In this document: positions 6,547 through 12,418 of the stretch, one piece after another
How positions within the stretch are numbered: position 1 is the stretch's first letter
Layout of the letters: the number at the start of each line of letters is the position of its first letter
DNA from: a bacterium
Lineage (GTDB): Bacteria; Patescibacteriota; Microgenomatia; UBA1400; PJMF01
Assembly: GCA_017431585.1 (NCBI GenBank)
Contig: JAFRKU010000089.1
Span: forward strand, 1-17,720
Direction: 5' to 3'
Length of the DNA stretch: 17,720 nucleotides
Program-made: the position numbers and the translations under genes
The notes under the pieces: generated by a model
Seen by the model: only the letters and a program-made list of their open reading frames with translations
Databases searched by the model: none
What the model was told of the DNA's origin: nothing

Positions 6547-7590
6547 TTAATTATCGTATATTTGAATACTTCCTGGTAATACAAACTCGCCCTCCGTGTT
6601 TTCAATTTTATCGCCCTCCACACTCAACACCTCCAATCGGACCTCGCCTTCTGTCGTCGCGTCTGGTTGCCCACTGCTCACAAACTCATAATTTGTCGGC
6701 CACTCACCCGTGCCTTCCGGCACCGCCGTGCTAAAAGCCCAAATTTGATACACTCGCCCGTCCGGATACGTCACGTAATTGAGGTCATCCCCCGTAAAAT
6801 ACGCTTTAATCCCACTCGAATACGTCTCCCGCCGGTACAGTGCCCCCAAAAATGTTTCGTTACCAGTCGCTTCCAACGTCCCCAAATCGCGTTCCGGAAT
6901 CGGCAAAAACAACGCCATATCAGTCGCTGAGCGCACTTGATCCAATTGAATTGTCCGTCTAGCATGATTAACCACGTACACCATTCCTCCCCGATACATC
7001 AGCTCTTCTCCGATAGTCGGCGACACAATTTCCCAAGCGCCCGCCCCTTTGCGCACCGAGACATTGGTCAAATCCACGTTCCCATCCAAAGTGTACATTA
7101 ATGTATAATTAAGCCGACTTACCAACTCAGACAAACTCAAAGGTTGCTTTTCTGTTGCCGACTGTTTCCCACCCTGTCGCCCCGGTAACAAATTCACCCA
7201 ATAATAACTACTCAAAAGCGCCGTCACCACCAGCACTGCCGCCACGATCAACCAACTATATTTCAACCACGCTTTTTGTCTCTCCCGCCGCGCCCGTTTT
7301 TTCTGTCCTTCTTTCAGCGGTGTCAACACAATTTTTTCTTTCTGCGCTTGCGGATCAGCTTCAAAAATTTTCTTATCTATCGTCTTCGCCTTGTCCGCTT
7401 CGCTCGTTGGTCGACAATTAACACAAGCCGCAATACTGCCACTCGTCGGTGTCAAATGCGCCACCCGGCTCAAATCTTCTTTTTTCGTTGCCTCCGTCAC
7501 CTCCGGGACACCGCACCCCACCGGCGCTGTCTCCACGCTCGCCTTCGGGTCAAGTGCATTCCGCTGGTTTTTTTGCTCTAATTCATCCAT
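6547..7590 (-). CDS. Single-pass membrane protein, unknown function, 347 aa
   Basis: Residues 1-110 are hydrophilic and low in order, with two short Cys-containing spots (VGCGVPE, CVNC) and a strongly basic KKRARRERQKAWLK segment. A membrane helix covers about 111-133 (YSWLIVAAVLVVTALLSSYYWV). The ~210-residue C-terminal part should be outside the membrane by the positive-inside rule. It contains YTLDGNVDLTNVSV, RRTIQLDQVRSATDMALFLP, TYPDGRVYQIWAF and a final LPGSIQIYDN. I do not recognise the family. The layout (disordered cytosolic tail, one helix, exported domain) matches the next gene, suggesting partners. ATG 7590 is preceded by AAAGGG with a 4-base gap. Confidence 0.8.
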   Translation of the reverse strand: MDELEQKNQRNALDPKASVETAPVGCGVPEVTEATKKEDLSRVAHLTPTSGSIAACVNCRPTSEADKAKTIDKKIFEADPQAQKEKIVLTPLKEGQKKRARRERQKAWLKYSWLIVAAVLVVTALLSSYYWVNLLPGRQGGKQSATEKQPLSLSELVSRLNYTLMYTLDGNVDLTNVSVRKGAGAWEIVSPTIGEELMYRGGMVYVVNHARRTIQLDQVRSATDMALFLPIPERDLGTLEATGNETFLGALYRRETYSSGIKAYFTGDDLNYVTYPDGRVYQIWAFSTAVPEGTGEWPTNYEFVSSGQPDATTEGEVRLEVLSVEGDKIENTEGEFVLPGSIQIYDN

Positions 7591-7617
7591 GTTTCCCTTT
7601 CGGCTTCACGTCTTACC

Positions 7618-7646
7618 ATGATATCATCAAACTTTGCAATTTGCAA
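7618..7646 (-). promoter_or_regulatory. Promoter of the two-gene membrane protein operon
   Basis: On the minus strand the -35 TTGCAA (7646-7641) and the -10 TATCAT (7623-7618, preceded by TGA) are 17 bases apart. It leaves a ~20-nt leader with a Shine-Dalgarno site before ATG 7590. Confidence 0.5.
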
Positions 7647-7663
7647 GCTCTCGCCACGCCGTC

Positions 7664-7691
7664 AAAAAGCAGCGACCAATTATGCCGCTAC
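7664..7691 (-). terminator. Rho-independent terminator after mscL
   Basis: On the minus strand GTAGCGGC and GTCGCTGC form an 8-bp stem (two G-U) with a 7-base loop, followed directly by TTTTT. It starts 22 bases after the mscL stop. Confidence 0.65.
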
Positions 7692-7713
7692 ACCAATCAA
7701 ATTTTCCTCACAA

Positions 7714-8154
7714 TTATTTTTGCAAACTATCGCGAATCTGCCGCAACAATTCCACTTCCTCTTCTTCCAAAGATTTCATCGCCGCCGCTTGTTCTTGCTC
7801 CGCCGCTTGCGCCGCCTCTGCTTTTTGTTTGTCTGCCGCCGCTAAAGCTTGTTTGCCCTTTTCCATGAATTTATTAATTGCCTTCACCATCAAGAAAATA
7901 CAAAAAGCCACGATCACAAAATCCACCACATTTTGCACGAACCTGCCATAAGCAATATTAGCGCCACCCACCGTCACAGTCAGACCAGAAAAATCGATCC
8001 CACCCAAAATCACGCCCAAAATCGGCATCAAAATATCGTCCACCAGTGAAGTCACAATTTTGCCAAAAGCCCCGCCCACAATCACCCCCACCGCCAAATC
8101 CATCACGTTGCCCCGCGCCACAAAATCCCCAAATTCTTTGACAATTTTTTTCAT
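7714..8154 (-). CDS. mscL: Large-conductance mechanosensitive channel MscL, 146 aa
   Basis: MscL is a pentameric inner-membrane pore that opens under membrane tension to release solutes on hypo-osmotic shock. The sequence shows the amphipathic start MKKIVKEFGDFVARGNVMDLAVGVIVGGAFGKIV in recognisable order: an N-terminal helix, then TM1 (about 16-46) with the Gly-rich VGVIVGGAFG constriction and the SLVDDILMPILG end. A short periplasmic loop, TM2 (FVQNVVDFVIVAFCIFLMVKAINK) and an Ala/Glu-rich C-terminal helical bundle segment follow. Length is normal. The Shine-Dalgarno AGGGGA is 4 nt before ATG 8154. No separate -10 is visible in the 35 bases between tRNA-Trp and this gene, so it may be co-transcribed with the tRNA. 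Confidence 0.96.
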   Translation of the reverse strand: MKKIVKEFGDFVARGNVMDLAVGVIVGGAFGKIVTSLVDDILMPILGVILGGIDFSGLTVTVGGANIAYGRFVQNVVDFVIVAFCIFLMVKAINKFMEKGKQALAAADKQKAEAAQAAEQEQAAAMKSLEEEEVELLRQIRDSLQK

Positions 8155-8189
8155 GTTTTCCCCTAATTACCAATGCTTTCCACCGTTTG

Positions 8190-8260
8190 CAGGCCCTGAA
8201 GGAATCGAACCCTCGCCAAAGGTTTTGGAGACCTCTGTACTACCTCTATACTAAGGGCCT
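8190..8260 (-). tRNA. tRNA-Trp (anticodon CCA)
   Basis: On the minus strand the acceptor arms AGGCCCT and AGGGCCT pair over 7 bp with discriminator G. The anticodon loop CTCCAAA is closed by AGGT/ACCT plus a G-U pair and gives CCA. The T-arm is GAGGG-TTCGATT-CCTTC. The 71-nt gene does not encode the 3' CCA; the bases after the discriminator are CAA. Confidence 0.93.
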
Positions 8261-8275
8261 TTCAAGAACACTCCT

Positions 8276-8284
8276 ATTATACCA
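8276..8284 (-). promoter_or_regulatory. Extended -10 promoter of tRNA-Trp (and probably mscL)
   Basis: TGG-TATAAT on the minus strand lies 15 bases before the tRNA 5' end. No clear -35 is seen. Confidence 0.6.
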
Positions 8285-8316
8285 CAATCTTCGCCCCAAT
8301 TGCCCGCCAATTTGTG

Positions 8317-8345
8317 TTGACAACCGTCTCCATTTTCACTATAAT
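8317..8345 (+). promoter_or_regulatory. Consensus -35/-10 promoter of the cation exchanger gene
   Basis: A perfect TTGACA (8317-8322) and TATAAT (8340-8345) are spaced by 17 bases. This is the best consensus promoter in the window, and unlike most others it has no TGN before the -10. It gives an ~18-nt leader. Confidence 0.85.
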
Positions 8346-8369
8346 GTGTACAATACATAGAAAGACCTT

Positions 8370-9332
8370 ATGCTAACCACGATTATTCAAGTGATCTTAC
8401 TCATTGTCGGTTTCATCATTTTGATCAAAGGTGCCGATTTTTTCGTCGAAGGCGCCTCCAGTGTCGCCGGTAATTTCCGCGTCCCTAAAATGCTCATCGG
8501 CCTCACCATCGTCGCTTTTGGTACCAGCGCTCCCGAACTCGCCGTCAGTTTTCAATCCATCCTCGCCGGCAAAGGTGACCTCGTCCTGGGCAATGTCGTC
8601 GGTAGCAATATTTTAAACATCTTGCTAATTTTAGGCGTTGCATCAATGTTTCATTACCTCCGCGTCAAACGCGAAACCGTCCACAAAGAGCTCCCTATGC
8701 TCATGTTGCTCACCGTTTTGTTCGCCCTCCTGATTTCCGATAATCTATTTGCCCAATCCACCATCAACTCTTTCACTCGCTCCGACGCCCTCGTTATGTT
8801 GCTATTTTTCGCCATTTTCCTCTACTACTTGTTTGCCATGGCCCGTGCTCATCACCAAGACGATACCAAAGTCAAATACTTATCCCTGCCTAAAGCCTGG
8901 CTTTATACCATCGGCGGTATCATTGCCATCGTCATCGGCAGCAATTTTGTCGTCGACTCCGCCAGCGGTTTGGCCGCTGTCATGGGTGTCAGCGACAAAC
9001 TCATCGCTCTCACTATTGTCGCCCTCGGTACTTCCCTGCCCGAACTCGTCACCAGCATCGTCGCTACTCGTCGCGGTGAATACGACCTCGCCATCGGCAA
9101 CGTCGTCGGCTCCAATATATTCAATCTCGGTTTTGTCCTCGCTCTGCCCGTCGCTTTAGTTGGCGATTTACCGCCCGTTAGCATTGATTACGTTGACATT
9201 TTCGTCATGATTTGTGCCACCGTCATTTTGTACTTAGCCGCCGCCAACGACCGCAAAATCAGCGTCAAAGAAGGCTGTATCTTCCTGCTTTCCTTCGTCG
9301 CATACTACACCTACGTCATCGCCGTCGGCTGA
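8370..9332 (+). CDS. Calcium/sodium antiporter, CaCA family (YrbG-like), 320 aa
   Basis: This is an integral membrane exchanger that moves Ca2+ or another cation against Na+ or H+. The two inverted alpha-repeats are clear: GTSAPEL at 51-57 with GNVVGSNI at 74-81, and GTSLPEL at 220-226 with GNVVGSNI at 243-250. The acidic residues in the GTS-PE motifs bind the ion. About ten membrane helices are visible in two halves of five, joined by a hydrophilic loop near residues 158-175 (RAHHQDDTKVK). Length equals that of the YrbG branch. ATG 8370 follows a weak AGAAAG. It is a single-gene unit, ended by the palindrome at 9362. The transported ion cannot be fixed from sequence alone. Confidence 0.95.
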   Translation: MLTTIIQVILLIVGFIILIKGADFFVEGASSVAGNFRVPKMLIGLTIVAFGTSAPELAVSFQSILAGKGDLVLGNVVGSNILNILLILGVASMFHYLRVKRETVHKELPMLMLLTVLFALLISDNLFAQSTINSFTRSDALVMLLFFAIFLYYLFAMARAHHQDDTKVKYLSLPKAWLYTIGGIIAIVIGSNFVVDSASGLAAVMGVSDKLIALTIVALGTSLPELVTSIVATRRGEYDLAIGNVVGSNIFNLGFVLALPVALVGDLPPVSIDYVDIFVMICATVILYLAAANDRKISVKEGCIFLLSFVAYYTYVIAVG

Positions 9333-9361
9333 CATGACTCATTTTTGCTTGCCAATTTTCC

Positions 9362-9390
9362 AACCCGGGAGTAACTCCCGGGTTTTTTGT
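9362..9390 (+). terminator. Palindrome acting as terminator of the exchanger gene
   Basis: The arms AACCCGGGAG and CTCCCGGGTT with a TAA centre are followed by a six-T run, 29 bases after the stop at 9332. Confidence 0.7.
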
Positions 9391-9392
9391 CA

Positions 9393-9560
9393 CTCTCGCT
9401 GGTCGCGCGCCGAGACTGGATTTTTGCTGGATGTCCAAGACTAGCATTAATGGCTGAGCTTGTCTCTCTTTTAGTCTGATGGTATTTGACCACCCGCTCA
9501 CCCGCGTGGTGACACTGGACTTATGCCAAAATCCCTGTTGAGGCGCGCGGCCAGCAAGAG
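9393..9560. repeat. 168-nt conserved core of repeat copy B, with complementary ends
   Basis: The ends CTCTCGCTGGTCGCGCGCC (9393-9411) and GGCGCGCGGCCAGCAAGAG (9542-9560) pair over 19 positions with one mismatch and one G-U. Relative to copy A, an A-T pair has become G-C at the sixth pair, a compensatory change. Further changes at pairs 11 and 14 exchange Watson-Crick and G-U pairs. Internal GGATTTTTGC (9418-9427) and GCCAAAATCC (9525-9534) again face each other. AGACTA (9437-9442) and TAGTCT (9472-9477) can pair in this copy but not in copy A. Confidence 0.75.
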
Positions 9561-9625
9561 CTGAATTTCGCCCAACCCGGGAGTTACTCCCGACTTTTAT
9601 CACCATTTTAGCCTGGAAAAATCAA

Positions 9626-9648
9626 AACCCGGGAGTTACTCCCGGGTT
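9626..9648 (-). terminator. Palindrome acting as terminator of thrS
   Basis: Perfect arms with a three-base centre lie 23 bases past the thrS stop. On the minus strand a T-rich tract (TTTTGATTTTT) follows. Confidence 0.65.
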
Positions 9649-9671
9649 TTGCTAACCAAAATATTCTATTT

Positions 9672-11498
9672 TTACTTCGTTTCCGCCGCGATTTTCGCTA
9701 CCAACTCTTCCACGCTCAGTGTTTCATCCGCTTTCTCGTCTTCCCGATAGCGCACCGAGAGTTTATCGCTGTTCACCTCCGCGTCACCAATGACCACCAT
9801 CATTGGCACTTGTTCCACTTGCGCGTCGCGAATTTTCGCCGGCAACCGCTCGCTCCGATCATCGATTTCCACACGCACACCAGCTTTTTCCAAAGCTGCT
9901 TTAATCTCATCGGCCCGCTCCACGTGCCGGTCAGCAATCGGTAACAGTTTCACCTGTACCGGCGCGAGCCACAGTGGCAACCTACCCGCGAAGTGCTCCA
10001 ACAAAATGCCGATCATCCGCTCAAAACTGCCAAACACCGCCGCATGGATCATCACCGGCGTCTTTTCGCTCCCGTCGCGATCCACATACGTCGTCCCGAA
10101 TCGCCCCGGCAACTGGAAGTCCAGTTGAATCGTTGCCACCTGCCAGCTCCGACCCAAACTATCCTTGATATTAACGTCAATTTTCGGCCCGTAAAAAGCA
10201 CCATCTTTTTCCTTGAGACCATACTTGATGCCATTACTCGTCAAAATTTCAATCAAGTCGGCTTCCGCCCGATTCCACGTTTCAATCTCGCCCATGAAAT
10301 CATCCGGCCGCGTGGACAAAAAGTATTCCGGCGTCACGCCCAACTTGACGTAAAATTCTTTCACCATGGCGATCAAATTCCCCACTTCTTGGGCAATTTG
10401 ATCTTCGCGGATAAGCAAGTGCGAGTCATCCTGCGTAAACTCTCGCAATCGGAATAAACCATTGAGTTCTCCCGATTGTTCATGACGGAAAATGTGACCA
10501 ATTTCCGTGTAGCGGATGGGCAAATCGCGATAAGATCGCTGCCGCGTTTGGTAAATGTAAATGTTGAAAGGACAATCCATCGGCTTGAGACAAAACGTCT
10601 CGCCCTCGTCGTCAAAAACGAACATGTCGTCTTTGTAATGGTCCCAATGTCCCGAAGTCTTCCACAATGTCGACTTGGCCATCTCCGGCGTTTTAATCTT
10701 GGTGTATCCGTATTTTCTGCGAATACTTTGGCCAAAGTCTTCCAAAATGTCCCAAATGATCATGCCTTTGGCGTGCCAGAAAACGCACCCCGGCGCATTC
10801 GGATGAAACGAAAACAAATCTTGTTGCTTGCCAATTCGCTTGTGATCGCGTTTTTTAGCTTCTTCCAAAAAATGTATGTATTCGTCCAAATCTGCCTGGC
10901 TCGCGAAAGCCGTACCATACAATCGTGTCAACATTTTATTGTTTTCGTCCGCCATCCAATAAGCGCTTGAAAGTCGCAACAATTTAAAAGCCTTGATTTC
11001 ACCGGTTTTTTCCACGTGCGGTCCTTTGCACAAATCGATGAAATAGCCCGCTTGCAATGCCGCCGCAAAATCCATCGTCTCCAATTTTTCTATCGTCAGC
11101 GCTTCATTTTTCTCCGCCGGCGCCAACGAATAAAACACCAACGCTGCCGGATTTTCCAAGCTTTCATCCGTCAGGCGATGAATCGTTTCCAATTTATACT
11201 CATTGTCATGGAAAAATTTAGCCGCCAGCCCCGCCGAAACTTGTAACTTTTTGAAAGTCCAATTGGCTTTAATAATTTTGGCCATCGCTTTCTCAATTTT
11301 AGGAAAATCCTTGTCCGAAACGCTGAAATCCGCCGGTTTATCAAAATCAAAATAAAAACCGTTTTCAATCGCTGGACCGTGGGCCATGACAATTTTGTCT
11401 GGCCCGTAAGTAGTCAGCATAGCGTATGTCAAAACGTGTTCCGCGCTGTGACGAATTTTTTCCAAGTTTTGGTTGATTAATTGATTAGAATTTGACAT
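9672..11498 (-). CDS. thrS: Threonyl-tRNA synthetase without TGS domain, 608 aa
   Basis: ThrRS charges tRNA-Thr with threonine in the cytosol. The N-terminus begins directly with the editing domain: HSAEH (HxxxH, residues 17-21) and YFIDLCKGPHVEKTGEI with the CxGPH metal/editing site. The class II catalytic core follows: an F-H-x-x-A/G-P-G region (SFHPNAPGCVFWHAKGM), LKPMDCPFNI (zinc Cys), RYTEIGHIFRHEQSGELNGLFRLREFTQDDSH (motif 2 with zinc His) in order, and a motif 3-like region near GSFERMIGILLEH. The C-terminal anticodon-binding domain (LPLWLAPVQVKLLPI...) is complete. The usual ~60-residue N-terminal TGS domain is absent. The frame is open to ATG 11504, but ATG 11498 is preferred because the -10 box abuts the first ATG, so transcription should start at about 11498. 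Confidence 0.96.
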   Translation of the reverse strand: MSNSNQLINQNLEKIRHSAEHVLTYAMLTTYGPDKIVMAHGPAIENGFYFDFDKPADFSVSDKDFPKIEKAMAKIIKANWTFKKLQVSAGLAAKFFHDNEYKLETIHRLTDESLENPAALVFYSLAPAEKNEALTIEKLETMDFAAALQAGYFIDLCKGPHVEKTGEIKAFKLLRLSSAYWMADENNKMLTRLYGTAFASQADLDEYIHFLEEAKKRDHKRIGKQQDLFSFHPNAPGCVFWHAKGMIIWDILEDFGQSIRRKYGYTKIKTPEMAKSTLWKTSGHWDHYKDDMFVFDDEGETFCLKPMDCPFNIYIYQTRQRSYRDLPIRYTEIGHIFRHEQSGELNGLFRLREFTQDDSHLLIREDQIAQEVGNLIAMVKEFYVKLGVTPEYFLSTRPDDFMGEIETWNRAEADLIEILTSNGIKYGLKEKDGAFYGPKIDVNIKDSLGRSWQVATIQLDFQLPGRFGTTYVDRDGSEKTPVMIHAAVFGSFERMIGILLEHFAGRLPLWLAPVQVKLLPIADRHVERADEIKAALEKAGVRVEIDDRSERLPAKIRDAQVEQVPMMVVIGDAEVNSDKLSVRYREDEKADETLSVEELVAKIAAETK

Positions 11499-11504
11499 GA
11501 CCAT

Positions 11505-11513
11505 ATTATACCA
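11505..11513 (-). promoter_or_regulatory. Extended -10 promoter of thrS
   Basis: TGG-TATAAT on the minus strand ends 6 nt before ATG 11498. Its upstream contact region overlaps the -10 of queH on the other strand. Confidence 0.7.
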
Positions 11514-11523
11514 CCAAAAATTG

Positions 11524-11532
11524 TGATATAAT
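11524..11532 (+). promoter_or_regulatory. Extended -10 promoter of queH
   Basis: TGA-TATAAT ends 8 nt before ATG 11541. The two divergent -10 boxes are only 16 bases apart, so one polymerase would cover both. Confidence 0.7.
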
Positions 11533-11540
11533 CAGCAACC

Positions 11541-12173
11541 ATGACTATTTGGCTACATGTTTGTTGCGCTGATTGTCTGCTCCGTTTTTTGGTCGCCAGC
11601 GGTTATCCGCTCCCGCCCGCCAGTCAGCGCTTTATCAAAAATTATCAGGCGCCCAGCCGCCAAAATTTTACTGATGTCCGCTTTCAGTTGGTCTATCTCA
11701 ATCCCAATATTTACCCCAAAAGCGAGTACAACGCCCGCCGTCAAGCACTCGAATCCGTCGCCACTACCCTCAATTTTCCCCTGCATATCGCCGATTATCG
11801 CCCCCAAGATTATTTTTCCCTCCCCGCCCCTGCTACCCAACTGACCACCGGTGCCATCGATCCGTCCCGCTGTGCTCAATGCCAAAATTTCCGTCTCCAA
11901 GCCACTCTCGATTTCGCCGCCGCTCACAGCGACAATCAGCCAATTAAGTACTTTTCGTCTACAATGCTCGCCAGCGCCTACCTGGATCACGACCAAATTG
12001 TGCGTCTGGGCCAAAGTTTAACCGCTGCCAATCGCACACAATTTATCTACCCTGAGTTCACCCTCGACCCCGCCATCATCAAAACTGCCGGCTATTTCAA
12101 GCAAAATTATTGTGGCTGTCTCTTTTCGCTCGCCGCCAAAACCCGCGCCAAATTCGCCCCAAATGTGGTATAA
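11541..12173 (+). CDS. queH: Epoxyqueuosine reductase QueH-like (DUF208), 210 aa
   Basis: QueH makes the last step of queuosine formation in tRNA, reducing epoxyqueuosine. Family marks are the N-terminal HVCCADC with the Cys-Cys pair (residues 8-9), LVYLNPNIYPKSEYNARRQ (the 'y.NPNI.P..EY..R' motif), DPSRCAQCQNFRLQATLDFA (the RC..C..-RL..T motif), KYFSSTMLASAYLDHDQI (the 'FstTl..SpY.n...I' motif) and YFKQNYCGCLFS (the YrQ-nYCGC-vfS motif). The Cys set expected for the Fe-S cluster and metal site is present. Length is normal. The start is ATG 11541, with a leaderless-type promoter. No other queuosine gene is in this window. Its stop codon lies inside the -10 of the downstream tRNA promoter. Confidence 0.92.
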   Translation: MTIWLHVCCADCLLRFLVASGYPLPPASQRFIKNYQAPSRQNFTDVRFQLVYLNPNIYPKSEYNARRQALESVATTLNFPLHIADYRPQDYFSLPAPATQLTTGAIDPSRCAQCQNFRLQATLDFAAAHSDNQPIKYFSSTMLASAYLDHDQIVRLGQSLTAANRTQFIYPEFTLDPAIIKTAGYFKQNYCGCLFSLAAKTRAKFAPNVV

Positions 12174-12174
12174 T
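12166..12174 (+). promoter_or_regulatory. Extended -10 promoter of the tRNA-Lys/tRNA-Pro pair
   Basis: TGG-TATAAT ends 9 bases before the tRNA-Lys 5' end. It overlaps the last codons and stop of queH. The -35 is weak. Confidence 0.65.
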
Positions 12175-12183
12175 ACCGCTTGC

Positions 12184-12257
12184 GGGTCAGTAGCTCAGTT
12201 GGTTAGAGCATCTGCCTCTTAAGCAGAGTGTCCCGGGTTCGAGCCCCGGCTGACCCA
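12184..12257 (+). tRNA. tRNA-Lys (anticodon CTT)
   Basis: Acceptor GGGTCAG pairs with CTGACCC, with discriminator A. The D-arm is GCTC...GAGC, the anticodon stem is TCTGC/GCAGA with loop CTCTTAA (anticodon CTT), and the T-arm is CCGGG-TTCGAGC-CCCGG. CCA is not encoded (the bases after A12257 are CCC). Confidence 0.96.
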
Positions 12258-12261
12258 CCCT

Positions 12262-12337
12262 CGGAGTGTAGCGCAGATGGTAGCGCGCATCGTTCGGGAC
12301 GATGAGGTCGCAGGTTCGAGCCCTGTCACTCCGACCA
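12262..12337 (+). tRNA. tRNA-Pro (anticodon CGG)
   Basis: Acceptor CGGAGTG pairs with CACTCCG, with discriminator A. The anticodon stem is CATCG/CGATG with loop TTCGGGA (anticodon CGG), and the T-arm contains GGTTCGAGCC. CCA follows the discriminator at 12335-12337. It starts 4 bases after tRNA-Lys, so the two are one transcript. Confidence 0.96.
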
Positions 12338-12345
12338 CCATGACA

Positions 12346-12372
12346 AACCCGGGAGCAAGTCCCCGGGTTTTA
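12346..12372 (+). terminator. Palindrome variant acting as terminator of the tRNA pair
   Basis: The left arm AACCCGGG and right arm CCCGGGTT match the window-wide palindrome, but the centre is altered (AGCAAGTC). The stem is followed by TTTT. It lies 8 bases after the CCA of tRNA-Pro. Confidence 0.7.
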
Positions 12373-12418
12373 CGCTTTCCAGACGACGATTAAAAAGACG
12401 TGCCGACTTCACCTTCTC

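Larger units (their letters stand above)
9339..9648. repeat. Composite repeat element, copy B
   Basis: The gap 9333-9671 has no gene and is nearly filled by this element. The order is a lead-in ending CAATTTTCC, a perfect palindrome at 9362-9384 followed by six T on the + strand, a 168-nt core at 9393-9560, a palindrome with degenerate right arm at 9574-9594 and a perfect palindrome at 9626-9648. The last one, read on the minus strand, is followed by TTTTGATTTTT and probably terminates thrS; the first should terminate the exchanger gene. Copy A is at 2340-2682 in the same orientation, also between convergent genes. Confidence 0.85.

Noticed and set aside
5684..6734. Long + strand open frames opposite the Pro/Gly-repeat gene
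   Set aside because: The palindrome gives NPG-like peptides on both strands. The minus frame has a TM helix, a Shine-Dalgarno site and an operon partner; the plus frame has none.
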